The notes: generated from the letters alone by a model not told the origin. A stretch of DNA of 64,000 nucleotides from RFSX01 sp964567435 (GCA_964567435.1 CAZMMQ010000004.1:52799-116798); one strand, 5' to 3'. Counted from the first letter of the stretch, positions 8,540 to 19,659 are shown. Program-made: numbers and translations.

Positions 8540-9763
8540 CTATTTTACAACACTAAATTTCTGTGATTTTACTTTTTCGAAAGAAGGTGTATTTAATTGT
8601 AGTAAATATACACCTGTAGGAATATTTTCAGTATTTATAAAAGGTTGGGTTAGTCTTCCATTTTGAATTTCTTGTCCATTTAAATCCCTAATAATAAATT
8701 GAGAATGTGAATTTGGATTCAGATTCTCTATATATAATCTATTGGTAGCTGGATTGGGATATACTTTTAATCGAACAAGACTTTCTTCTTCTACACTTGA
8801 AGGAAAGTCAAAAGTGAATTTTGCAATATTATTTCCTATTGGCCCCACCATCATTATAGTATCCTTGTATTCAATAAGTTCAAATACTTGTGATGGAATT
8901 CCTTCTATTGAATCTTCAAGGAATTCGTAAAGCTATCCACCAGATTGTACACTTATTTTAATCGTACGAAGTCTCTCAGAATGGTACCATTCCAACCCTT
9001 TAGTATCCTTGTGATATGTACAATAGTCAGTTAGCCTATCATCTACAATGACTTCATGTTCGCAATTAATGGATCTTACGATCCCGCCATTCATAGCTAA
9101 CCAGGTATCACCATTATTATCAAAGAAAATATCATTTATCATCGCACCTGGGACTACGGATCTAAAATCTTCTGACGACCAGACTAGATCATTAGTTATT
9201 TTCGTAAGACACTCTCTGTTTTCGATCCATACTGTTCCGTTATTGTCTATGAAAGGATCTAGAAGAAAATTGCTTTTTAAATCTGAGTTTGATTCTGTGA
9301 ATAAATCAGACTCTCCAGTTATCATATCATACCTAATGAGTCCTTCTCCATCTGTAGAAACCCAAATAAAATTTTCAAAGATGTCAAGGACTCTCAAGTT
9401 GTCAAACGGAAGGGTAGAATTGGAAGTGTTAAAATTTGTAAACTCTTCATTTCCTTCATATCTCCAAAGGCCATGTTCTACTGTGGTGATCCAGATGTTA
9501 CCTTGATTGTCTATATCTACTGATCGTGGCTCAATTGTATAGATATTTGGGTCCATCATAATGTTTTGCCACACACCATTTTCTCTAATATTTAATGAGC
9601 CAATCTGACTGACTGTAATTACTCTTTCACCATCAGTTACAATATCCCAATTCCATGAGGCTGAGTAGACTGGATCTACTCTTTCTAATTCTACATTGAG
9701 TGTTTGGGCATATAAAGAGCTTGTTAGTAATGCTGCAAGGAAAAGGATAAATAATGATTTTAT
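8540..9763 (-). pseudogene. T9SS-sorted propeller protein broken by an in-frame stop
   Basis: Two open stretches in the same minus-strand frame (8933-9853 and 8540-8932) are separated only by a TAG at 8933-8935. Together they form one secreted protein: a signal peptide (KSLFILFLAALLTSSLYAQ), two-component-regulator-type propeller repeats (for example DNQGNIWITTVEHGLWRY and DNNGTVWIENREC), and a T9SS type A sorting domain (VYPNPATNRLYIENL ... GVYLLQL). The codon before KSLF, where an ATG is expected, is ATA at 9761-9763. The only upstream ATG (9853) lies inside the previous gene's terminator. Two lesions, start loss and an amber codon, suggest a pseudogene, although sequencing error is possible for either. 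Confidence 0.75.
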
Positions 9764-9805
9764 TTTATGAAGTTTGCTTATAAATATAGCTAATTTGATT
9801 TTAAT

Positions 9806-9845
9806 AAAAAAAATGCTGCCCCAACTTCTTGGAGCAGCATTTGTA
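9806..9845 (-). terminator. Rho-independent terminator of the HYR-repeat gene
   Basis: On the minus strand a stem of AAATGCTGC and GCAGCATTT, with inner CCAA/TTGG pairing and a GAAG loop, runs into a T-tract. It lies 20-60 bp after the stop codon of the giant gene. Confidence 0.85.
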
Positions 9846-9864
9846 CCTATCAAACGAGAATGGA

Positions 9865-12800
9865 TTATCTTATCACAATAATCCGCTCTGTTCTAACTAA
9901 GCCGTTAGACAGTCTCAATTCTATTTGGTAAGGACCAGATTCCAGTCCTGATACATCTATACTCATGGCCTTAGTTATCTCTTCAGAATGATACACTGTT
10001 CTGCCAGTTATATCAGTAATTTGAAGTGTTGAGATGGCTTCTTCATCAGTCAAATCAATATTCAACATGTGACTCACTGGGTTAGGGTATACATTAAAGT
10101 TAATCGCATCACCCAACGCCTGTCTGTCATCTATTTCTATCAATTCCTCTACATTGTCAATGTATGATCTAGAAGTAATCTCTCCACCTTTGAATTCTAA
10201 AGCTCCATTGACTATTTCTATACAGTAATCTTCTGTCTCTCCTTGTGCAAATGTGCCACATGGATCAGTAACGTATCCTTGGGTCGTAGTGGTGACTCTC
10301 ATGACCGTAGTTCCATTGAATACGCTTGCTGGAATAGTTATATTTCCATTGATACAATTAGACCCTGCACCATATGCAACAAACTCGGAGTTATCATAGA
10401 AATCTCCATCATGGTTATAATCTATCCATACTGACCAGAACATAGTCTGAGAACTGGCGCTTCCGAATCCTGGGCACAACTTAATAGGAACTAATTGTTC
10501 CGGTTCTATTGTCTCGCAAAGAGAAGTATAATCACCATAACCAGAATCATTTCCTGATACATTGATCAGCGTTCCAAATTCTACACTGTTAATGTGGAAT
10601 GCACCTGAACTGATGCCACCTGCTGCACAAGGAGTATTACCTGCACTCGCTTCCACTGTTACATCAAATGAGCAAGTCTGCGTATTTCCACACCCATCCT
10701 CAGCGGTATAACTGATCGTCGTTGTTCCTACATTGAAGTAACTGCCAGATGTCAGACCTTGTGTTTGATTTATACTAATACAGTCCGGAATCTCAAGTAT
10801 GTACTCTAGTAACACATTTGGATATTGATCATTCCATTGTCCATTATTAAGTAACTCTATAGTATGCTGTTGGCCATTGAAATTATTAGGCTGATTAGGA
10901 TACCAATTCTGATAATTAAAGACTGTATTATCACACCACGTGAAGGTGCCTTCATTGGCTAGATCTGATCCTCCAATCCAAGCGGATTGTAAGGTCAGTA
11001 TATTCGCCAAGAATGCATTCTCTGCCGCAGAGCTTATACTGGCCAGATTTCCTCCACTAGCTAGACAAGTACTCTTAGCCGTTGCCCATGTCGCTGTTTC
11101 AACAGAGCAATAATAGTGATGTCCTCCAAATGATCCCATATACCAAAATCCAGGAATAGTACCATTACATGACGAACAACAACTTGTTGCAGTCGGGTCA
11201 GCCCAAGATACTTGAGCAGACGTTTGACCTGGATCAGCTGTTATGACGATATCAGATGGACATTCTAGGTCCAGTGATTCTTCTACCGTAATAGTAAAGC
11301 TGCATGTCTCACTTGAGTTGCATGCGTTTGCTACTCCGTAGACAACAGTGTATGTGCCTGCAGTAAGTAGCGAACCATTTAGAGGTCCAGATATTTGCTG
11401 GACAGAATTACAAGGTATTTCCATTATGTATTCGAGCGCAAAGCTGTTGTACTGATCATTCCACTGTCCTGTACTTAGCAACTCTACATAGTCTTGATCT
11501 CCATTAAAATTATTTGGTTGACCTGGATACCAGTTGGTGTACGAAACCGGCTGTCCACTGCACCATTCAAAATTCCCTTCAGAATTAATATCTGTTAATC
11601 CTATCCACGCAGATTGTATAGTCAATAGATTCGCCAAGAAACTATTTTCACCTGCGCTATTGACATCTGCTAAGAAGCCACCATTGCTTTGGCAAACTGC
11701 CTTTGCATCTGGCCAAGTAGCCGGAGACACAGAGCAGTAGTATTGCGATCCGTTATAACTACCCATATAGATAAATCCTGCGATAGGTGCTCCATTAGAG
11801 CAATCAGTGCAAGAACCATTGAATATCGGTTCTTCCCAAGTTGCTACTACTCCACCACTTCCATTACAAGGCAGTACTTGATCGTCAGGACAGAATGAGA
11901 ATCCTCCATTACTAATACAGTCCACCACAATATCAAATGAACAAGTCACTGTTAGGCCACAAGCATTTGTAGCCGTGTATGTTACAGTGGTTGTACCACA
12001 AGGAAATGTGCCACCAGGCGTATGAGTGCTTGTGACAGTACTTGTGCCACAAGGGTCTACAAGAATAGGTATAGACCATGATACGATTGTCTCATCACTT
12101 GCCACAATAATTGTCTCTGGACATTCTACGAAAGATGGTTCCTGATCCTCCATGGTTATCAATTGAGTACAGGACTGTTCTGAGCTGGTCATCCCTGGAT
12201 AACTTGCTGTAAATGTTCTCAAGTATATCGCCTGACCATCACAAGGTCCTGATGATATCTGAGTATCGATGTGGGATACTACTGGTATATCACAATTTGT
12301 ATTTCCTGTTGCAGTCGCATTGCCTAAAGTGCTGATGCTTATATCAGTACCTATGCAAACAGATACAGTTGGAGGACATGATATTGTGATTGGTACATCA
12401 CATGGGTCAGTACATCCTACAACAACTTCGAACGAACAAGTAGCAAAATTGCCACATTGATCTGTTGCTGTATAAGTGATTACAGTCGTTCCTTCGCTAA
12501 AAGTATTACCAGAGGTTACTATATTGCCAGTATCATCTGTCGCCACTAGATTGACATTGCTGCAGTCATCTATAGCTGTTGGTACATCCCAAATTGCAAT
12601 GCCTGTGCATATTGGATTGCCGCCACCCATACCACTACCTGTTCCACTTCCAGTAGAACTAGTCATTCCTTGGATAATTAAATTGATGGGGCAGCTAGCC
12701 AAGATTGGTGGTGTATTATCTATAAGAGATATTGTCTGGATACAACTTGCAAATTGTGCAGGGTATATTGGGTCTGTGGCTAACCATTTTCTTTCTACTA

Positions 12801-15800
12801 CTTGAGCACCAGTACATGATCCACTACTGATGACGTTATCCGTAAATGTAATTACTGGGTCATTACAGAATGGTCCCCCTGCAATACCTGTTGCAATACC
12901 AGATATAGATGGCGTAGGTACGCCGGTGCCTGGGCAGTCAGTGTAATTAGCTGGGCAAGTGATCGATGGTGCATCATCACAAAATTCACAGATAACTGTA
13001 ATTGTAAATGTGCCAGTTGACTGATTACCACAATTATCTACAGCGATATAAGTGACTGTTGTGATACCCTCTGAATATGATCCGCCATTTATAGCTGTCG
13101 TGCTTATTGTTGCTAGACCACAATTATCCGTAACACCTGGTTCAATCCAAGTCACTACAGCTGTACATTTCTCACCTACATTAGAGACAGTAATGTCAGT
13201 AGGTAAGTCAAGAATGTCAGGTACGGTCGTATCATTTATTTCTATGGTCTGGATACAGCTGCTTGCGAGACCTGATTCTGGGTCTGTTGCTGTCCATGTT
13301 CTCTCTATTAATTGTGCGCCTGCACACGGTCCGGTAGATATTTGATTATCTACAAAAGTGACTATTGGATCAGCAGAACATCCTCCACCTGGTAGTGCAG
13401 AAGCCATGCCTGTCAATGAAGTGTCAGTAGGTCCTGTAATACATGCTGAAAAATTAGAAGGGCAGGTAATAACAGGAGGATTGGCACATCCTTCACATTG
13501 TATCGTAACATTGAATGAGGCAGTTGTTACATTCCCACAATTATCAGAAACAGAGTATACGACTGATGTTGTTCCTTGAGGAAATGCAGTACCACTTGTA
13601 AAATTTGATGTCAATCCTGTAGTAGGTCCGCAATCATCTGTCGCAAAAGGTTCTGACCATGTTACTACAGCATTACAGCCGCCTCCAATGCCATTAACGG
13701 TTAGGTCTAATGGTATTTCTAATAGTGATGGAGGTATATTGTCGATAATGCTAATTGTCTGCAGACAACTGGAAGACAAACTAGTATTAGGGTCAAAGGC
13801 TGTCCAAGTTCTTTCTATTATCTGAGCTAAAGCACAAGGACCTGTACTCACGACATTGTCTATGAATGTGACTACTGGGATTCCTGTACACTCTGGATTA
13901 GAATTAGATGCTGTTGCTATGCCTGTAAGCGCAGTATCCGTAGGGCTGGTTGGACAAGCGGTAAAGTTGGCAGGACAGGTTATATCTGGAGCGCTTGTAC
14001 ATGCTGGTGCAGAACATTGCACTGTGACAGTAAAGCTAGCTGTAGATATATTTCCACAGTTATCAGTGGCCGTATACACAACTGTACTTACACCTTGTCC
14101 AAATGTGCCATTATTTGTATGAGAACTAGTCAACGACTCTAATCCACAATTATCAGTAGCAGTCGGTTCAGTCCAACTCGCTGTCCCTATACAATTAAAT
14201 CCTTCTTCAAGTATGATTATATCCTGAGGAATATTAGTAATGACAGGAGCAGAGTTATCCACTAAAGTGATTGTTTGTACACAGGTATTCTGTAGTTTAT
14301 TTGCTGGATTAGTGGCTATCCAAGTTCTCTCAATATTCATAGCTCCACTACATGATCCTGACGTGACAACATCATTGAAGGTCATGTATGGGTTTCCACT
14401 ACAAAATGGACCTGTAATAAATGATGAAGCAAATCCAGAGACAAAAGGTCCAGGTATATTTCCATCTGTAGGACAAGCTGAAAATGGTGCTGGACATGAT
14501 ATCACGGGTGGTGTTTCACATACATTACAAGATACCGTTACTGTAAATGAAGCTTGTGATGTATTGCCGCAATTATCTGTTGCCGTATATACAACGGTAG
14601 TTACGCCTTGTGGAAATGAATGCCCACTTGCAAAATTGCTAGTGAGAGAGGCGATACCGCAATTATCAGTAGCTGTAGGAACCGTCCATACTGCTGGTAC
14701 TGTACAACCTATTACACCTCCTTCTAAAGTAATATTAGAAGGTATATTTGATATCACAGGAAGTCCATTATCCTGCAGTGTAATATTCTGACTACAAGTT
14801 GAAAACAAACCATTATTTGTATCCGTTGCTGTCCAAGTTCTTATAATACTTGTCGATCCATTGCAGGGTCCATTGTTCTGGATATTATCTATAAAGGTAA
14901 GCGAAGGTGCTCCAGAACAGTTATCGCCATTGATATTGGCAATCGGTATTCCAGTACTTGAAGGTGAAATATCTAATCCAGGACATGCTACATACGTCGA
15001 AGGACAAGTAATTGATGGTGGAGTAGCACATACATTACATGTAACAGTTACTGTAAATGAAACTTGTGCTGAATTACCACAATTGTCCATAGCTGTATAT
15101 GTCACAGTAGTTGTTCCCTGAGAGAATAAATGTCCACTTTGGAAATTACTACTTAAGGATACAATGCCACAATCGTCTGTTGCTGTTGGGGCTGTCCAAG
15201 CTGCAGCAACTGCGCATCCTGATGTGTTGCCCTCTAAGGTGATATTATTAGGTACGTTAAATATGATAGGCAAGGTGTTATCTTGCAATGTAATATTCTG
15301 TGTGCAACTTGAGGATAATCCCGAGTTACTATCAGTGGCAGTCCAAGTTCTAATAATGTTGGCAGAGCCTGCACATGATCCACTATTCTGATTCACATCT
15401 ACAAAAGTCATTGAAGGTACGCCTGAACAGTTCGCTCCATTATTGCTGGCTGTCGGTAGTCCTGTAAATGACGGAGATATAGGTGAGCCAGGACATGAAG
15501 TATAAGCTGAAGGACAAGTGATAGAAGGTGGGGTATTACATGTCGCACACTCTATTGTCACTGTAAATGACCCAGTTGTACTATTGTTGCAATTGTCTGT
15601 TGCTGTATATACAACTGTCGTCGTGCCTAGTCCAAATACATCCCCAATCTGATAATTAGATGTCAATGAACTGATGCCACAATTATCATTAGCTATTGGT
15701 GTATTCCAGTTAACTGCTGCCGTACAGCTCGAGCTTGAAGATGTGATTGTAATGTCTGCAGGTATATTAGATATAACAGGCGCAGAATTATCTAAAAGAT

Positions 15801-18744
15801 TTATTGTTTGGAGACAAGACGCTGATAGAGATGGATTACTAGGTTCTGTTGCAGTCCATGTTCTTTGAATCTCAGTAGCACCACTACAGTTGCCAGTATT
15901 GACTACTGCATCGCTGAATATAACAATAGGCTGTCCACAACCGCCACTAGCCGTCGCAGAAGCGAATCCAGAGATAGATGGTGTAGGAACAGTGCCATCA
16001 GGACAGGCTGTATAATTTGTTGGGCAGGTAATTGCCGGTGCTGCAATGCATGCAGGAGCTGAACATTGTATAGTTACATTAAAACTTGCTGTTGTCGAAT
16101 TTCCACAATTATCTGTCACCGTATATACCACAGCTGTAGTTCCTTGTGTAAATAGATCTCCACTTTGGAAATTAGAACTTAAACTACCTATTCCACAATT
16201 GTCATTTGCTGATGGTGTTGCCCAAGTCACATTTGATTGACAAATGGCATCATCGACGATGAGGGTTATGTCAGAAGGTAAATTGCTAATAACTGGACTT
16301 TGAGTATCATCAATAGAGATCACTTGAATACAGCTGCTTGTTAATCCATTGGAAGGATCGAAAGCAGTCCAAGTCCTATTTGCTGTATATGACGCTGGAC
16401 AAGACCCAAATGCTGTAATAAAATCACTATAGAAAACAAACGGTAAGGGACAAGCTGTACTTCCTGCTGCTGCTACCGCCGCCCCTGCCACTGATGGTGA
16501 AGGTAACATGCTTCCTGAGCAACTTGAAAATGAAGCTGGGCAGCTTATCGTTGGAGGTACTGTACATCCTGATGTACATTGTACGGTGACGTTAAAACTG
16601 CCACTTGCACTATTGCCACAATTGTCAAATGCTGTATATAAAACTGTTGTCGTTCCTTCGGTGAATTGATCACCGTTGTTATGAGAGGAAGTCAAATTCG
16701 CAATGCCACAATTATCTGTAGCTGTAGGCTCTGTCCACTTCACAGGTATACTGCAATTAGAACCTACTCCATGTACAGTAATATCTGAAGGTAGATTTGT
16801 CAGTGTTGGTCCTGAACTGTCAGAGACGACTATTGTTTGAGTACAACTAGCACTCAGACCTGAATTATTTGGATCAGTCGCTGTCCATACTCTTGATATA
16901 TCATATGCAAGTGTACACGGTCCGTTTGAGTTTACATTATCAGTATAAGTAATATTCGCAGTGCCATTACAATTGGCTCCGGAAATTACTGCAGTTGCAA
17001 ATCCTGTAAAACTTGGTTCTGGATACCCAGAAACCGGACATCCTACAAAGTTGGTAGGACAACTAATCGTGGGTGGCGTATCACATAGTTGACAGTTAAC
17101 AATAACATTGAAACTTTGGACTGATTGATTACCACAATTATCTATGGCTGTATAAGTGACTGTCGTCACGCCTTCTGAGAATACATCACCACTTTGAAAG
17201 TTTGAGGTTAATGACGCAATACCACAATCATCTGTAGTAGTTGGTGTACCCCAATTAGCCACTGCAGAACATCCAGCACCTACGCCTGTAAGTGTGATAT
17301 TTTGAGGCACATTACTAATTTGTGGGACAGCGTTGTCAGAAATTTCTATTAGTTGTATACACTCAACAGTGAGGCTGTTATTATTTTGAGTCGTCGCCGT
17401 CCATATTCTTTGGATGGTTGTTTCACCGGCACAAGGTCCAGTTGAAATAGTATTATCCGCAAAGTTAACTGTCGGTACTGAGCAATTAGCATCTCCAGCT
17501 ACTGCAGTTGCCACACCTGTGACACTAGGGTCAGTATTTGGAGTATTAGGACAGGCAGTAAAATTTGCCGGACAAGTTAATACGGGTGGTACATTACATA
17601 CGCAGGTGACAGTTACAGTAAAAGAACCAGTTACACTATTGCCACAATTATCTGTAGCAGTATAAGTGACAGTTGTTACACCTTCTGAGAATAGGTCGCC
17701 AATATTGTGGGAAGACGTCAATGAAGCTATCGAACAATTATCAGTTGCTATAGGTGTAACCCATGTCACAGCGACCTGGCAGCTTGATCCATTACCAGCT
17801 ACTGCTATGTTACTGGGTATGCTGGATAATACTGGATTGATATCATCTATTACAGATATTGATTGATCACAGCTTGTGCTGTATGTTCCATCATCAACAG
17901 TCCATGTTCTTATAATGTCTTGCTCAGCTGCACAAGGTCCAGTTGAAATTACATTATCAATGAATGTAAGCGAAGCAGAAGGACAAGAAGGGTCCGAAGT
18001 AGTAAAAGTAGCTACTCCCGCACTTGATGGATCAATACTTCCGGTTACTGGACAAGTCACAAAATCCAATGGACATGAGATAACTGGCGCTGAACAGCAA
18101 CTTCCAGTTACTGTAACATTGAATGAACAAGTCGTCACATTGCCACATTGATCCTGTGCAGTATAGGTTACCGGAGTTATTCCAGAAGTAAAGGTCTCTC
18201 CGCTAAAGTGTGTTGTCGTAAAAAACTGAATACCACAATCATCTTCAGCAGTAGGCACGGTCCATATGGCGACACTGTCACAACTGACAGATAAATCTAA
18301 AATGATATCTGATGGACAATTGTTAATCACTGGGTTAGCTATATCTTCTAGAAATAGTGTTTGTTGGCAGCTACTGTGCAACTTAATACTAGCAGAACCT
18401 GGAGGGTAAGTAGCCGACCAAGTCCGATGTATAATTTTTAGACATGGTGTGTCCATAGATATTTCATCCGAAAATGAAACAATCGGTTGGGGACAAGATG
18501 CGTCCCCTGGTTGTGCCATTGGAGACCCAGTTATAGAAGGATCCAAATTATCACTGGGACATCCTACATAGGTCTGCGGGCAAAAGAGTGTGGGTGCAGT
18601 CAAGCACATGGCTTGCAAATTATCTTGCGCTGCTGGGACATCTGCATCAAAGCAAAAGTTCTCAGTATTTGCGCTAGCTTGCAGTCCCATCATCGTCAAT
18701 ATAATGACGATAAATCCTTGCATTAGTAAATTTCTTTTCATCAC
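9865..18744 (-). CDS. Giant secreted HYR-repeat protein with C-type lectin, GEVED and T9SS domains
   Basis: This 2959-residue protein has a signal peptide (about 1-25) and 13 tandem units of about 172 residues (from about 45 to 2290). Each unit opens with a C-x-x-P-x-I-[ST]-C-P ... C-P motif, has a middle part with RTWTATD-like sequence, and ends with a HYR domain (for example ATDNCG and VVYTATDNCGN). Two further HYR domains follow, each interrupted by a C-type lectin domain (about 2320-2450 and 2530-2652; WIGLTDINSEG, NWYPGQPNNFNG, QWNDQY). A GEVED domain (about 2700-2843, WIDYNHDGDF) and a T9SS type A sorting domain (about 2875-2959, YPNPV ... GPYQIEL) complete it. The many paired cysteines fit an oxidised, cell-surface or released adhesin. 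Lectin and GEVED domains suggest glycan binding. No enzyme domain was seen. Confidence 0.92.
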   Translation of the reverse strand: MMKRNLLMQGFIVIILTMMGLQASANTENFCFDADVPAAQDNLQAMCLTAPTLFCPQTYVGCPSDNLDPSITGSPMAQPGDASCPQPIVSFSDEISMDTPCLKIIHRTWSATYPPGSASIKLHSSCQQTLFLEDIANPVINNCPSDIILDLSVSCDSVAIWTVPTAEDDCGIQFFTTTHFSGETFTSGITPVTYTAQDQCGNVTTCSFNVTVTGSCCSAPVISCPLDFVTCPVTGSIDPSSAGVATFTTSDPSCPSASLTFIDNVISTGPCAAEQDIIRTWTVDDGTYSTSCDQSISVIDDINPVLSSIPSNIAVAGNGSSCQVAVTWVTPIATDNCSIASLTSSHNIGDLFSEGVTTVTYTATDNCGNSVTGSFTVTVTCVCNVPPVLTCPANFTACPNTPNTDPSVTGVATAVAGDANCSVPTVNFADNTISTGPCAGETTIQRIWTATTQNNNSLTVECIQLIEISDNAVPQISNVPQNITLTGVGAGCSAVANWGTPTTTDDCGIASLTSNFQSGDVFSEGVTTVTYTAIDNCGNQSVQSFNVIVNCQLCDTPPTISCPTNFVGCPVSGYPEPSFTGFATAVISGANCNGTANITYTDNVNSNGPCTLAYDISRVWTATDPNNSGLSASCTQTIVVSDSSGPTLTNLPSDITVHGVGSNCSIPVKWTEPTATDNCGIANLTSSHNNGDQFTEGTTTVLYTAFDNCGNSASGSFNVTVQCTSGCTVPPTISCPASFSSCSGSMLPSPSVAGAAVAAAGSTACPLPFVFYSDFITAFGSCPASYTANRTWTAFDPSNGLTSSCIQVISIDDTQSPVISNLPSDITLIVDDAICQSNVTWATPSANDNCGIGSLSSNFQSGDLFTQGTTAVVYTVTDNCGNSTTASFNVTIQCSAPACIAAPAITCPTNYTACPDGTVPTPSISGFASATASGGCGQPIVIFSDAVVNTGNCSGATEIQRTWTATEPSNPSLSASCLQTINLLDNSAPVISNIPADITITSSSSSCTAAVNWNTPIANDNCGISSLTSNYQIGDVFGLGTTTVVYTATDNCNNSTTGSFTVTIECATCNTPPSITCPSAYTSCPGSPISPSFTGLPTASNNGANCSGVPSMTFVDVNQNSGSCAGSANIIRTWTATDSNSGLSSSCTQNITLQDNTLPIIFNVPNNITLEGNTSGCAVAAAWTAPTATDDCGIVSLSSNFQSGHLFSQGTTTVTYTAMDNCGNSAQVSFTVTVTCNVCATPPSITCPSTYVACPGLDISPSSTGIPIANINGDNCSGAPSLTFIDNIQNNGPCNGSTSIIRTWTATDTNNGLFSTCSQNITLQDNGLPVISNIPSNITLEGGVIGCTVPAVWTVPTATDNCGIASLTSNFASGHSFPQGVTTVVYTATDNCGNTSQASFTVTVSCNVCETPPVISCPAPFSACPTDGNIPGPFVSGFASSFITGPFCSGNPYMTFNDVVTSGSCSGAMNIERTWIATNPANKLQNTCVQTITLVDNSAPVITNIPQDIIILEEGFNCIGTASWTEPTATDNCGLESLTSSHTNNGTFGQGVSTVVYTATDNCGNISTASFTVTVQCSAPACTSAPDITCPANFTACPTSPTDTALTGIATASNSNPECTGIPVVTFIDNVVSTGPCALAQIIERTWTAFDPNTSLSSSCLQTISIIDNIPPSLLEIPLDLTVNGIGGGCNAVVTWSEPFATDDCGPTTGLTSNFTSGTAFPQGTTSVVYSVSDNCGNVTTASFNVTIQCEGCANPPVITCPSNFSACITGPTDTSLTGMASALPGGGCSADPIVTFVDNQISTGPCAGAQLIERTWTATDPESGLASSCIQTIEINDTTVPDILDLPTDITVSNVGEKCTAVVTWIEPGVTDNCGLATISTTAINGGSYSEGITTVTYIAVDNCGNQSTGTFTITVICEFCDDAPSITCPANYTDCPGTGVPTPSISGIATGIAGGPFCNDPVITFTDNVISSGSCTGAQVVERKWLATDPIYPAQFASCIQTISLIDNTPPILASCPINLIIQGMTSSTGSGTGSGMGGGNPICTGIAIWDVPTAIDDCSNVNLVATDDTGNIVTSGNTFSEGTTVITYTATDQCGNFATCSFEVVVGCTDPCDVPITISCPPTVSVCIGTDISISTLGNATATGNTNCDIPVVSHIDTQISSGPCDGQAIYLRTFTASYPGMTSSEQSCTQLITMEDQEPSFVECPETIIVASDETIVSWSIPILVDPCGTSTVTSTHTPGGTFPCGTTTVTYTATNACGLTVTCSFDIVVDCISNGGFSFCPDDQVLPCNGSGGVVATWEEPIFNGSCTDCSNGAPIAGFIYMGSYNGSQYYCSVSPATWPDAKAVCQSNGGFLADVNSAGENSFLANLLTIQSAWIGLTDINSEGNFEWCSGQPVSYTNWYPGQPNNFNGDQDYVELLSTGQWNDQYNSFALEYIMEIPCNSVQQISGPLNGSLLTAGTYTVVYGVANACNSSETCSFTITVEESLDLECPSDIVITADPGQTSAQVSWADPTATSCCSSCNGTIPGFWYMGSFGGHHYYCSVETATWATAKSTCLASGGNLASISSAAENAFLANILTLQSAWIGGSDLANEGTFTWCDNTVFNYQNWYPNQPNNFNGQQHTIELLNNGQWNDQYPNVLLEYILEIPDCISINQTQGLTSGSYFNVGTTTISYTAEDGCGNTQTCSFDVTVEASAGNTPCAAGGISSGAFHINSVEFGTLINVSGNDSGYGDYTSLCETIEPEQLVPIKLCPGFGSASSQTMFWSVWIDYNHDGDFYDNSEFVAYGAGSNCINGNITIPASVFNGTTVMRVTTTTQGYVTDPCGTFAQGETEDYCIEIVNGALEFKGGEITSRSYIDNVEELIEIDDRQALGDAINFNVYPNPVSHMLNIDLTDEEAISTLQITDITGRTVYHSEEITKAMSIDVSGLESGPYQIELRLSNGLVRTERIIVIR
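11930..18610 (-). repeat. Thirteen tandem coding repeats of about 516 bp
   Basis: The units can be counted from their opening C-P motifs in the translated protein: TLFCP, VISCP, VLTCP, TISCP (twice), AITCP, SITCP (twice), VISCP, DITCP, VITCP, SITCP and TISCP. Spacing averages about 172 codons. The units differ clearly from each other at the DNA level, so this is an old expansion and not a recent perfect duplication. Confidence 0.8.
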
Positions 18745-19389
18745 TTAATAGTTTATTAAACATTGAATTGTGCGGATCTCGAAATGAGATCTCGTCAAGG
18801 ATAGGTAAATTGGTTTTCGTTACAATCTTCTATACGCCGCACTGAATCTAAATGCGTCCAATGCTGCTATTCTTTTCTGTTAAATAAAACTTACCTATAA
18901 CGTAAATTGTGAAGAAGTGCCTATTTCCATGATGGAGAATTGTAATATGTATATCGTTGAATTATAACAAGTTGTAGCTATGAATTTGAATAGTGTTTTC
19001 TGTGTTTAATATTATTAGAAAGAACCGAATATTTTTTCAATTTCTTTTTTGATGAATTCTTACTAAGCTTAGCTATAAAATGCGCTGCCTCTAATTGAAT
19101 TATTTTTTGACTTTTTTTTGATGGTAGGACAGCACATTCTGTTAACCAAACGTATTGTTTATGTGTAAGTCTATAGATGTCATAGGACAATCCAATGTTC
19201 TTTAGTAGTTGACACAAACCCACACGAATTACTTTTACTGAATAGCGCATCTAAGATGCACACCATAAATCAACAGATTCACATAGATAGTAAAGCTAAA
19301 CTTGATCGAAAATGAGCAGTTTCCACATTTAGTATCTAGCTAATCGTTCTTGCCTACCAGCGGTTTTCTTTTTCATAGAATAAAGTCTA

Positions 19390-19410
19390 CCCTGAGCAAA
19401 GTCGAACGGG
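19390..19410. repeat. REP-like CCCTGAGC-AAAG-TCGAACGGG element
   Basis: This 21-bp sequence resembles the CCCTTCGAC..GCTCAGGG imperfect palindrome that recurs in intergenic regions of many bacteria, including Bacteroidota. Only one copy was seen in the window. Confidence 0.4.
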
Positions 19411-19659
19411 AAACAAAATTCTAGGCTCTACCCATTTCTTATGCTAACTCAGCTTTAAATAGTTAAACAAGCGCCAAACTGCTCCATGTATTCGTCAAAC
19501 AACGACCATTGTTTTTAACGCCATTTAAAATCTCCTTAGCAAAAATGGCTAAAGGCCCTCCAATCAACTATCCATCAATAATAATCGTGTAGCCTAAATG
19601 GTCTATTCAGTAACTTTTATATATACATCCTATTTTTCTGATGACTGCAAATAGAAAAG

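Noticed and set aside
12269..18151. Many plus-strand open frames opposite the giant HYR gene
   Set aside because: They lie exactly antisense to a conserved, domain-rich protein, repeat with its period and have no recognisable domain.
18978..19250. 90-codon minus-strand ORF between the giant gene and ettA
   Set aside because: Basic, low-complexity composition, no recognised family and no clear ribosome binding site; kept only as a note in the region entry.
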